Of a stretch of 37,738 nucleotides of DNA, positions 1 to 6,957 are shown piece after piece. A program made the translations under genes and the position numbers. Positions within the stretch are counted from its first letter, which is position 1. Every line of letters begins with the position of its first letter. Source of the stretch: Polaromonas sp. (GTDB taxonomy: Bacteria; Pseudomonadota; Gammaproteobacteria; Burkholderiales; Burkholderiaceae_C). A model generated the notes under the pieces. That model was not told where the DNA came from. It ran no database searches and was given only the letters and a program-made list of their open reading frames with translations. The stretch covers positions 1 through 37,738 of the forward strand of contig JANXTM010000012.1 in assembly GCA_025352405.1 (NCBI GenBank), given 5' to 3'.

Positions 1-1
1 G

Positions 2-286
2 GGCGGTGTGTTGGGCGGTATCAGCACAGGGCAAGACCTGGAAGTGTCAATTGCAATCAAGCCGACCAGTTCCATTACGTCGCCGCGCCCATCAATTAAC
101 ATCAGCGGCAACCCGGCTGAAGTGATAACCAAAGGCCGGCACGACCCCTGTGTGGGCATACGCGCCACGCCGATCGCCGAAGCCATGCTGGCGCTGGTGG
201 TAATAGAGCACGCCCTGCGGCAACGCGCTCAAAATGCTGATGTGGCGGTCAGCACGCCCGACATCATGCGGCGCAACCCAACCTGA
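2..286 (+). CDS. aroC: Chorismate synthase, C-terminal part (5' truncated by window edge)
   Basis: Only the last 94 codons are present. The reading frame is open from base 2 and ends at TGA 284-286. The visible protein contains [38 protein letters not shown] and a HALRQRAQ tail, all hallmarks of the chorismate synthase C-terminus. The enzyme converts 5-enolpyruvylshikimate-3-phosphate to chorismate in the cytoplasm, the last shared step of aromatic amino acid synthesis, and needs reduced FMN. The apparent GTG at base 8 lies inside the conserved [10 protein letters not shown] segment, so it is not a start. A second shikimate gene, aroQ, lies about 1.3 kb downstream on the same strand. The identification is firm; only the length is limited by the window. 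Confidence 0.95.
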   Translation, partial: GGVLGGISTGQDLEVSIAIKPTSSITSPRPSINISGNPAEVITKGRHDPCVGIRATPIAEAMLALVVIEHALRQRAQNADVAVSTPDIMRRNPT

Positions 287-320
287 AAATCCCTGGTTGA
301 GCCTGTCACGGTTCTGGCGG

Positions 321-1190
321 TTAACCTCTGAAGGGATTGAATCCGGCAATCAGCGCAGTTGCAGCGAGTACCAGCACGCAGCCCGGCAACATGTTTATAG
401 TCACTCTTTCTCCCAGAAACAGCGCCCCCCAGGTGACGCCAAACAGGGGGATCACGAAAGCTGCAGAAGTGGCCGCACTGGCCGAAATCTCTCGCATCAA
501 TCGCATGCTGATCCAGTACATAAGACCTGAAGTTACGGTGCCCAGCACAGCCACGGCCAGCAGCGCCCCGATGTCCAGGTGCGCCGATGGTGTGGCCATG
601 CCTGTGGGAATGGCCAGTATCACGGTGGCTGCCACGTAAACGGCTGCGGAAGCCGACAAAGGCGCATGTATCAAGGTGGCGCGTTTCATCAAAATTGTCC
701 CAAAGCCATAACTGGCGGCGGCAACGATGCAGGCTAAAGACGCCAGCACTACCTGCGGCGTGACGTCCACCGGTCCGAGTTGCACCAACAGAGTTACGCC
801 CGCAAACCCCACCGCGCACCCGGCCAGGCGTTTGGGTGTCAGCTTTTCTTCACCGGCGATGGCGGCGCCCAACACGCCAAACAGCGGCGCTGTGGCATTG
901 AGCACGGCCGAGTAGCCAGCCGGAATGACCAGCGCTGCCCAATTGAACAGCACAAAGGGAATCACCACGCTCAGCAAGCTGAGCAGCGCCAGCCGGGGCC
1001 ATGCTGCGCGCGGCGGCCAGCGTTCCCTCAGGCTGCGCATCAACACGCCAAGCACCACGGCGGCCAGCAGGCAGCGCCAGCCCGCTACCACCCAAGGGCC
1101 CAGCACCGGGCTGGCAATGCGGAGCAGGGGAAATGATGCACCCCAGAGGGCAGACATCGCGATCAATTGGACAAAGTGGCGGGTGTGCAT
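321..1190 (-). CDS. EamA/DMT-family permease (RhaT-like)
   Basis: A 289-residue, very hydrophobic protein with about ten predicted membrane segments arranged as two EamA repeats. The first half has ALWGASFPLLRIASP and FVLFNWAALVIPAGYSAVLN; the second repeats the pattern with SYGFGTILMKRA and FVIPLFGVTWGALFLGERV, the usual EamA end-of-repeat motif. Length fits the drug/metabolite transporter superfamily (about 290-300). It acts in the inner membrane and probably exports a metabolite, but the substrate cannot be read from sequence. ATG at 1190 begins MHTRHFVQLIAMSALWGA, right at the first helix, so the start is sound. It is convergent with aroC (34-base gap, no clear terminator). Confidence 0.9.
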   Translation of the reverse strand: MHTRHFVQLIAMSALWGASFPLLRIASPVLGPWVVAGWRCLLAAVVLGVLMRSLRERWPPRAAWPRLALLSLLSVVIPFVLFNWAALVIPAGYSAVLNATAPLFGVLGAAIAGEEKLTPKRLAGCAVGFAGVTLLVQLGPVDVTPQVVLASLACIVAAASYGFGTILMKRATLIHAPLSASAAVYVAATVILAIPTGMATPSAHLDIGALLAVAVLGTVTSGLMYWISMRLMREISASAATSAAFVIPLFGVTWGALFLGERVTINMLPGCVLVLAATALIAGFNPFRG

Positions 1191-1280
1191 GTGTCGTCGT
1201 TGTGTACCCTGATTGTGCGGGATCCCGCAGGCGACATTTGTTGAGGGTGAAATAAGCCAATGCGGCAGCTGATACGGGCG

Positions 1281-1310
1281 CTAGTAGCTATTAAATACAT
1301 AGCATATGCA
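1281..1310. repeat. Short dispersed palindromic repeat, copy 1
   Basis: The core is GCTAT (1287-1291), seven bases, then ATAGC (1299-1303), preceded by gcgctagta. Related copies lie near 3059, 8704, 20190, 27355, 34004 and 37027. It sits in the 418-base gap between the EamA gene and aroQ. No transposase is nearby. I associate such repeats with Comamonadaceae genomes. Confidence 0.6.
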
Positions 1311-1367
1311 GGTGATGCCTGATGTGGACGCAGCCTCACATCAGGTTGCACATGACCTGCGCAGTTT

Positions 1368-1530
1368 GCATGCGACTCTGATGCGTTTGCCATAGATCCG
1401 CTGACCGCGCAGCCTGACCATTTTTGTGATGTGATTGACGGTAACGCGGAGTCCTTTGTCGCCGCGCCTGACGCGCTGCAAAGTCTGTACACCGTTGAAG
1501 CCTGCACCGGTCGATTGCGATTGGTCAAAT
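1368..1530 (+). pseudogene. Possible remnant of a Gfo/Idh/MocA oxidoreductase C-terminus
   Basis: In the 418-base gap before aroQ the frame containing 1431 reads DPLTAQPDHFCDVIDGNAES followed by FVAAPDALQSLYTVEACTGR. This resembles the C-terminal end of Gfo/Idh/MocA dehydrogenases, where a DPL..Q..HF..VI.G.A stretch is followed by ...D.L.SL.VVEA. No N-terminal Rossmann domain is found upstream, only the dispersed repeat at 1281-1310, so this would be a leftover of a deleted gene. The match is short and judged by eye, so confidence is low. The rest of 1191-1608 holds nothing else that I can identify. Confidence 0.35.
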
Positions 1531-1608
1531 CGTTGCGCTCCAGGATTTGGCGTGGTGCGAAAATAGGCGCTGTGCGACGCAACAACGTTTGTCCGGAAAG
1601 ATGCCATC

Positions 1609-2064
1609 ATGAAAACAGTTTTGATTCTCAACGGTCCCAACCTCAACCTGCTCGGCACCCGGGAACCCGCCGTCTATGGCGCGCAAACCCTGGCCGATGT
1701 CGAGGCCCTGTGCAGCGCTGTCTGCAATGCGCACAACCTCAAGCTCGACTTCCGTCAAAGCAACCATGAGGGCGTGATGATTGACGCGATTCATGAAGCC
1801 GGACGGGCGCAGGCTGCAGGCACACTGGCCGGTGTCATCCTTAACGCCGGTGCTTACACGCACACCAGCGTGGCGCTGCATGACGCCATCAAGGGCACCG
1901 GCTTGACGCTGATCGAACTGCACATCAGCAACGTCCACGCGCGTGAGGTCTTTCGCCACCATTCGTATGTTTCGCCGGTGGCCAAAGCCGTGATGGCCGG
2001 CTTTGGTATCAAGGGCTACGCCTATGCCATTGCGGCGCTGGCCGACATGACCAATCCCGTCTGA
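1609..2064 (+). CDS. aroQ: 3-dehydroquinate dehydratase, type II
   Basis: Cytoplasmic shikimate-pathway enzyme that dehydrates 3-dehydroquinate to 3-dehydroshikimate. The 151-residue length and motifs are those of the small dodecameric type II family: NGPNLNLLGTREP at 8-20, the lid tyrosine Y23, QSNHEG near 50-55, NAGAYTHTSVAL at 79-90, and ELHISNVHAREVFRHHS from 103, carrying the catalytic histidine H105 and substrate-binding arginine R112. ATG at 1609 follows a GGAAAG box with about 9 bases of spacing. arfB begins 23 bases after the stop on the same strand, so the two may be cotranscribed. The neighbouring aroC end suggests aromatic-pathway genes are loosely grouped here. Confidence 0.96.
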   Translation: MKTVLILNGPNLNLLGTREPAVYGAQTLADVEALCSAVCNAHNLKLDFRQSNHEGVMIDAIHEAGRAQAAGTLAGVILNAGAYTHTSVALHDAIKGTGLTLIELHISNVHAREVFRHHSYVSPVAKAVMAGFGIKGYAYAIAALADMTNPV

Positions 2065-2087
2065 TTCAGCGTATTGGCCAACAATCC

Positions 2088-2498
2088 ATGGCGACCCAAA
2101 GTCTGTATCCGGTAGACGATCGCGAGGTCGAGTTCAGCGCCATTCGCGCCCAGGGTGCGGGCGGGCAAAACGTCAACAAGGTCTCAAGCGCCATCCATTT
2201 GCGCTTTGACATCAACGCATCATCCCTGCCGGAAGAGCTCAAGCAGCGCCTTTTGAGTTTGAACGACAGCCGTATCACCCAGGAGGGCGTGCTGGTGCTC
2301 AAAGCCCAGCAACATCGCACGCAAGAGATGAACCGCAGCGACGCGCTCAACCGCCTTCAGGGCGTCATTGACAGTGTCGCCACACCGCCTAAACACAGGC
2401 GCGCCACCAAGCCTACCTACGGTGCTAAACAGCGACGGCTAGAGGGCAAAAGCCAGCGCTCGGAGATCAAGTCATCGCGGGGCAGGGTGGATGATTGA
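2088..2498 (+). CDS. arfB: Alternative ribosome-rescue factor / peptidyl-tRNA hydrolase ArfB
   Basis: A 136-residue protein of the class-I release-factor fold without codon-recognition domains. The catalytic loop RAQGAGGQNVNK holds the GGQ motif at 25-27, which hydrolyses peptidyl-tRNA. The last 35 residues are rich in Lys and Arg (KHRRATKPTYGAKQRR, then KSQRSEIKSSRGR), matching the basic tail that ArfB (YaeJ) threads into the empty mRNA channel of stalled ribosomes. Length fits ArfB (about 140). It follows aroQ by 23 bases. The final 27 bases overlap the end of trxC on the other strand, so the two messages are complementary at their 3' ends. Confidence 0.94.
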   Translation: MATQSLYPVDDREVEFSAIRAQGAGGQNVNKVSSAIHLRFDINASSLPEELKQRLLSLNDSRITQEGVLVLKAQQHRTQEMNRSDALNRLQGVIDSVATPPKHRRATKPTYGAKQRRLEGKSQRSEIKSSRGRVDD

Positions 2499-2924
2499 CG
2501 ATTGCACCCAGCGCACGATGTCTGCAGCGCCCATGGCGCCAGGCTGCCGCGCTATCTCTCGCCCATCCCTAAACAAGGCCAGCGTGGGAATGCTGCGAAT
2601 ATTGAACCGTGCCCCCAGACTGGGTACCGCTTCGGTGTCTACTTTAGCCAGTCGTACGCTTGGCTCCAGCTGGGTTGCCGCCTGCGCATAAGCGGGTGCC
2701 ATGGCGCGGCAGGGGCCACACCAGGGCGCCCAGAAGTCGACCAGCACTGGAATCTGGTTACGGCTGATATGTTTGTCAAATGCGGCTTCGTTCAACGCTG
2801 CGGGATGCCCATCAAACAGTGCTTTTTTGCAGCTGCCACATGTCGGCGCGCTGCCGAGCTGGCCTGCTTGGACCCGGTTGGTGGTGTGGCAGTGAGGGCA
2901 AACGATGTGGAGCGAATCGGTCAT
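2472..2924 (-). CDS. trxC: Thioredoxin 2 with N-terminal zinc finger
   Basis: A cytoplasmic disulfide reductase of 150 residues. An N-terminal zinc-binding segment has two CxxC pairs, CPHC (C9/C12) and CGSC (C29/C32), followed by a thioredoxin domain with FWAPWCGPC (active site WCGPC at 68-72) and the cis-proline region IRSIPTLALF. This architecture separates TrxC from TrxA. ATG at 2924 begins MTDSLHIVCPHC, giving the usual distance to the first cysteine; the ribosome-binding site is weak. Its 3' end overlaps arfB by 27 bases in a convergent arrangement. Zinc-thioredoxins are commonly tied to oxidative stress, but no OxyR site was identified. Confidence 0.95.
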   Translation of the reverse strand: MTDSLHIVCPHCHTTNRVQAGQLGSAPTCGSCKKALFDGHPAALNEAAFDKHISRNQIPVLVDFWAPWCGPCRAMAPAYAQAATQLEPSVRLAKVDTEAVPSLGARFNIRSIPTLALFRDGREIARQPGAMGAADIVRWVQSSIIHPAPR

Positions 2925-2993
2925 GCGAGGTAACTTGGGGCCCAGGGCGGCATTTCAAGCAGACCGCATGGTGCAAGTGATGGGTGGAAACTC

Positions 2994-3693
2994 TTAGAAA
3001 AACGCCGCACAAGCCGTTTTTAGCGAACCTTCAATGGCGTTACGGTAGCATTTACGGACGCTTGTAGCTATTAAATCAGGAGTAATTTGCACCCCGGACT
3101 TGTAGGTGACGCCAGTGAACTGCGCTACAGTCCCGTCCTCCTGCATTGCCAGCCGCACCTGCACAAGGAAGGCCTCCGGCTCTCAAGGCGTTCTGTAGTG
3201 GTCTCCAAGGCAGAAAGAGCGTCATACTGTTGTGCCTGGCGTAGCAGAACGCAACCGGCAGGGCCGAATCGACAAAAAATAGAGCCAGTCCGCATGCGCT
3301 GCACACCGCCGCGTCAGCATTGCGGCTGGTCGCGCACGCCCACCAGCGCGCCAGCTGCGTGCTTAACCAAATATGTTTCGGCATCCAGACCGCGCCGTAG
3401 CCGGCCTTCAAAAGGATGCACTTCGTCGTCTGTTTTGGGAAAAAAACATGCGGCTCAGGTGTACCAGGCGCTTTCCAGTTGAGCAGACCAGATCGTGGTG
3501 GCAACGCTTTGGTTGTGCGGTGAAAAAAGTCGGTACAAACACGCGCACGGACGCCCCAGCTTGCGCCGACCAAACGCGCGACGATGTCGAGCATGCAGGC
3601 GTCGTCTCCTAGCAGGCCTTGCTCCCGCATAAAGGTGCGCAGGCATTGGCCCGGCGTGGACTCTGCAGTGAAGTCAAGACTGGTGATGCGCAA
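2994..3693 (-). pseudogene. Decayed gene of unknown function
   Basis: No single frame makes a convincing protein, but pieces in all three minus-strand frames read in order like one protein. The start at 3693 gives MRITSLDFTAESTPGQC and DDACMLDIVARLVGASWG. After a T6 run near 3528 the frame changes and continues SVATTIWSAQLESAWYT, then an in-frame TGA, then KTDDEVHPFEGRLRRGL and AETYLVKHAAGALVGVRD, then another TGA. RQAQQYDALSALETTTERLE follows in that frame, and the frame changes again to FLVQVRLAMQEDGTVAQFTG and VTYKSGVQ. A dispersed palindromic repeat (3059-3092) lies in the last part, and TAA is at 2994-2996. I do not recognise the family. It looks like a cytoplasmic conserved hypothetical protein. 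It is divergent from the broken sulfite-oxidase-like gene. Confidence 0.55.
3059..3092. repeat. Short dispersed palindromic repeat, copy 2 (degenerate)
   Basis: The segment acgcttgtagctattaaat, continuing to about 3092, shares GTAGCTATTAAAT with copy 1 at 1285-1296. The second arm is poorly kept. It lies within the 3' part of the decayed gene 2994-3693, so it may have contributed to or followed its loss. Confidence 0.5.
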
Positions 3694-3769
3694 TGGGCAG
3701 ATTGTCTCGCCTCGCGCCGTACACTTTTACAGCATAATATGACGAGCCTGAAGGTGGGCTATTGCTTTA

Positions 3770-4997
3770 ATGTCGGCACGCCATTTAACAAAAAAACGGG
3801 AATTTCACGAACCGTAACAACAACCACAACACCGGCAGGCGGGAGTTTTTACAGCGCACCAGCCTTGGCGTGCCGGTTTGAGCGCCTTGCCGCTTCAAGG
3901 TCTGACTGCAGGCACCGAGACCCTGCCGTTCGGCAATGGTGCGCGCGAGCTGGTGGCGTATCCGCAAAAGCGCCCATTGCTGCGGGTCACCACGCGGCCA
4001 CCGCATCTTGAAACCCCTTCGCGGTTTTTGGTGAAAGCGTCATAACGTCCAACGACGTTTTTTTTGTACGCTATCACCTGGCCGATATTCCGACCAGCAT
4101 TGACGCACAGAGCTATCGGCTCAGAGTCGGTGGGCATGTCAGGCCGCCGCTGTCGCTGGCCGAACTGAAGGCGCTGGCTGAGCCGGTCGAGGCGCTTGCG
4201 GTCAACCAGTGTTCGGGCAACAGCCGAGGTTTTTCAGAGCCGCGCGTGTTTGGTGCGCAACTGGGCAATGGCTCCATGGGCAATGCGCGCTGGGTGGGTG
4301 TGCCGCTTCGGGCTGTACTTGAAAAAGCCGGTGTGCTGTCGGGCGCCAAACAGGTGAGCTTCAATGGGCTGGACACGCCAGTGCGTCCCAAAACACCAGA
4401 TTTTTTAAAGGTGCTGGACATTGACCTGGCCCTCAGTGCCGAGCCGCTGATTGCATGGTCCATGAACGGTACCGCGATTCCTTTTTTCAATGGCCACCCC
4501 ATCGAGCTCAACGTGCCGGGCTACTTTGGCACGTACTGGGTCAAGCACATGAATGAAATCGAAGTGCTTGACCAAGGTTTTGAAGGCTTCTTCATGTCTA
4601 CGGCCTACCGCGTACCCGACAACGCCTGCATGTGCGTACCCGCAGGCACGGCGTCCACCGCCGCACGCCCCATCACCAGTCTGGCGGCCGATGTGCGTGC
4701 GCCGGTTAGCCGCGCTGTGCAAATCAGGGCATTGCTTTTAATGCGGGCAGCGGTATCAAGACGGTGGAGGTGTCTGAAAACGACCAGCAGTGGCGGCCTG
4801 CCGCTCTGGACAAAGACCTGGGGCGCTTTTCGTTTCGTGGGTGGAGCCCGCCCTTCACACCCCGGCAAAAAGGTTCCGTGAACCTGATGGTGCGTGCCAC
4901 CAGTCTGCGCGGAGACATACAGCCCGCCACTGCCAGCTGGAACCCCGGCGGCTACGCCCGCAACGTGATTGAAACCCTGCGTATGGTTGCGGTTTAG
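3770..4997 (+). pseudogene. Molybdopterin-dependent sulfite-oxidase-family gene, several frameshifts
   Basis: A start is visible at 3770 (MSARHLTKKREF, Tat-like), with AAGGTGGG upstream, but TAA follows after 15 codons. Fragments then alternate frames: a T-rich signal segment with SAPALA, then LTAGTETLPFGNGARELVAY and PQKRPLLRVTTRPPHLETP, and after a break at CCCC 4014-4017 ITSNDVFFVRYHLADIP. The long middle part holds VNQCSGNSRGF, where the cysteine would bind molybdenum, and PGYFGTYWVKHMNEIEVL. A break at GGG 4727-4729 shifts to the last frame, ending GGYARNVIETLRMVAV at 4997. The two best-defined breaks each look like one base lost from a C or G run. The intact family transfers electrons from sulfite or a similar substrate to a cytochrome c, here probably the next gene. 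As written, no full protein can be made. Confidence 0.85.
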
Positions 4998-5003
4998 GGG
5001 AGT

Positions 5004-5684
5004 ATGTTGAAACACCTTAAACCTCTTGTCGCTGACGCCGTGTTCGCCGCAGTAGCCGTCGTTTTTGGCCTGGCGTGTAGCGCTGCGCCTGCACAACCGG
5101 TACCAAAAATACTGACGATCAAGCGACCTCTTGAAACGGCAAAACTTAAACCCTCTACGCTGGTAGGTTACCAGATCGCCCTGCAAAAATGCGGTATTTG
5201 CCACTCGGCCGACTACATCAGCCAGCAGCCGCCAGCCATGACATCCGCGCAATGGACCGCCGAGGTGCGCAAGATGGAACATGCCTACGCGGCACCGCTC
5301 AGTGATGCCGACGTCACGCAGATCGGCGAGTACCTGGCCGTCACTTACGGCGGTGCCAAACCTTCGGGCTTGAATATTGCATCGACTCCGAACTCTGTCC
5401 CTGCGCCGACTGCAGCGTTGGCGGCAAATACCGCGGTTAACGTTCAGGCGCTACTGGCATCGAACGCCTGCCTTGGGTGCCATGCCATCGCGCAAAAAAT
5501 AGTCGGCCCCGCTTACCACGACGTGGCGCTGAAATACAAAGGCGATGCGCAGGCACAGGCCAAGCTGGAGGCCAGCATCCGGGCCGGGGGCTCCGGCAAA
5601 TGGGGCACCGTGCCCATGCCCGCATTTGCGGCCTTGAGTCCGCCGGAGTTGAAGGCGCGGGCGGCATTCGTGCTCGGGCAATAG
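5004..5684 (+). CDS. Di-heme cytochrome c, SorB-like, partner of the broken sulfite oxidase
   Basis: A 226-residue exported protein. Residues 1-31 form a signal peptide ending near ACSAAPAQ. Two heme-binding CxxCH motifs are present: CGICH at 63-67 in a SorB-like domain (followed by SADYISQQPP and KMEHAYAAPLSDADV) and CLGCH at 156-160 in a class-I c551/c5-like domain with a likely axial methionine in TVPMPAF (M205). A Pro/Ala-rich linker (about 120-145) joins them. It starts 6 bases after the stop of the oxidase pseudogene, with GGGGAG almost touching ATG 5004, so it was probably translated as the second gene of a sorAB-like pair. The frame is intact although its enzyme partner is broken, so it may be a recent orphan or serve another oxidase. 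Confidence 0.88.
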   Translation: MLKHLKPLVADAVFAAVAVVFGLACSAAPAQPVPKILTIKRPLETAKLKPSTLVGYQIALQKCGICHSADYISQQPPAMTSAQWTAEVRKMEHAYAAPLSDADVTQIGEYLAVTYGGAKPSGLNIASTPNSVPAPTAALAANTAVNVQALLASNACLGCHAIAQKIVGPAYHDVALKYKGDAQAQAKLEASIRAGGSGKWGTVPMPAFAALSPPELKARAAFVLGQ

Positions 5685-5730
5685 CGCACTTGAATGTTTA
5701 AATTTTTGAACTTGCAGATTTGTTAGCTTT

Positions 5731-5760
5731 TTTCCAGTTTCTTCCAGTCTTTTCCAGTTT
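5731..5760 (+). repeat. Three imperfect 10-bp tandem repeats in a gene leader
   Basis: TTTCCAGTTT, CTTCCAGTCT and TTTCCAGTTT follow one another exactly, one helical turn each, 20 bases upstream of the RCC1-protein start at 5781. The surrounding 5695-5780 is T-rich and otherwise empty. Confidence 0.75.
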
Positions 5761-5780
5761 GTGTTTGTCTTATTGAAAGT

Positions 5781-6902
5781 ATGAAAACCATGAAAATTAC
5801 CCAAATCAGTGCGGGTCGTGACCGCTCCGTCGTGCTTTCAAGCGATGGCCTGGCACATGCCTGGGGCGGCATCAAACTGATAGGTGCCACGCTGCCGCCG
5901 GGGTACCCGGGCGAGCTGTGTACCAGCAGCCCGACCGAGATTGGCCACAACCGCTATGCGCAGCCGCTGCCGCAACTGCTCAACCCCGGCATGCCGTTTT
6001 TAAGCATTGCTGACGGGCACATCGATACCCTGAGTGTCAAACGCACGGGTGGCGTGCTGGCCTGCCGGCCAGTGGTGTCAAAAGAGCGCGGTGCAGAGCA
6101 CGCTGAAGTGGCGGGCCTGCCGCCGTCTTCGACGCAGGTTGCCTTGACAGAGTCAGGCGGCTTTGCGCTGTATGCCAACGGCACCGTCTGGTCATGGGGC
6201 ATGCGTACCAATGGCCAGTTGGGGCGTGAGACCCTGCCGTCCGTGTCCACACTGCTGGACAGCCCGGCAGCCATCACGGGCTTGCCGCCCATTGCCATGC
6301 TGGCGGCGGGGCACGGCCATGTGCTCGCCCTGGGCCACAACGGATCGGTCTGGTCATGGGGAGCCAACAGCGCGGGCCAGCTGGGCACGGGCAGCCTCAG
6401 CGAGCGCACCCTGCCTGCCAGAGTTAGTTTGCCCGCGCACATCAAAACCGTTGCGGCGGGTGATACGCACAGTTTTGCGGTGGACGACGTGGGCCGTTTG
6501 TGGGGCTGGGGGTCGAACAATTTCGGCCAGACCGGTGAAGCGCTGGAGCCGAAGCTTGCCGCCGCCTACTTCACCAAACCGCAGCGCATCAAAACGGGTT
6601 TCCCGGTGGCGCAGATTGATGCGGGCATGTTTTATACCGTGGCTAGCTCTACGCAGGGCGAAGCGTTTGCCTGGGGCTGGAACGGCATGGGCCAGATGGG
6701 GCAGGATGGCATGGCCTTCTCGCCGAAACCTCTGCGCGTCAAGCCGCTGCGCAACGTCACCCGGCTGGCTGCAGGTGTAGGCCACACCCTGGCTTTGAGT
6801 GATGCAGGCCTGTTTGCCTGGGGCGACAACCGCTCGTCGGCCTGCGGTGCCTTCCCGTCTGTGGCGGTGCAGGTCAAGCCGCTTGCTGTCTCATTTGCCT
6901 GA
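5781..6902 (+). CDS. RCC1-repeat (regulator of chromosome condensation-like) beta-propeller protein
   Basis: A 373-residue protein made of about six to seven RCC1-type repeats of roughly 50 residues. Typical units are NGTVWSWGMRTNGQLG, NGSVWSWGANSAGQLGTG, VGRLWGWGSNNFGQTGE and GEAFAWGWNGMGQMGQDG, each followed by an IAAGxxHxxAL-like strand (MLAAGHGHVLAL, TVAAGDTHSFAV, RLAAGVGHTLAL). No signal peptide is seen, so it is probably cytoplasmic. ATG at 5781 is chosen (a second ATG is at 5790); only a weak GAAAG lies upstream. Bacterial RCC1 proteins have no single known role, and the eukaryotic Ran exchange activity should not be assumed. The stop overlaps the repeat that precedes the multicopper oxidase. 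Confidence 0.9.
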   Translation: MKTMKITQISAGRDRSVVLSSDGLAHAWGGIKLIGATLPPGYPGELCTSSPTEIGHNRYAQPLPQLLNPGMPFLSIADGHIDTLSVKRTGGVLACRPVVSKERGAEHAEVAGLPPSSTQVALTESGGFALYANGTVWSWGMRTNGQLGRETLPSVSTLLDSPAAITGLPPIAMLAAGHGHVLALGHNGSVWSWGANSAGQLGTGSLSERTLPARVSLPAHIKTVAAGDTHSFAVDDVGRLWGWGSNNFGQTGEALEPKLAAAYFTKPQRIKTGFPVAQIDAGMFYTVASSTQGEAFAWGWNGMGQMGQDGMAFSPKPLRVKPLRNVTRLAAGVGHTLALSDAGLFAWGDNRSSACGAFPSVAVQVKPLAVSFA

Positions 6903-6946
6903 TTTATTTGGCCTGCCTGATTTATATGATTTACCTGATCTGCCCG
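6896..6946 (+). repeat. Degenerate tandem repeat of GCCTGATTTAT before the oxidase start
   Basis: GCCTGATTTAT occurs at about 6897-6907 and 6915-6925, followed by diverged units (gatttacctgatctgcc). Read in the downstream oxidase frame it would encode LPDL...LPDLYDLPDLPED. The first unit contains the TGA of the RCC1 gene. It ends just before the GAGGA ribosome-binding site of ATG 6958. Confidence 0.65.
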
Positions 6947-6957
6947 AGGACATCCCC

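Noticed and set aside
229..819. A 196-codon minus-strand frame overlapping the EamA permease
   Set aside because: Same strand, different frame, Arg/His/Gly-rich; the EamA frame has clear membrane helices and family motifs.
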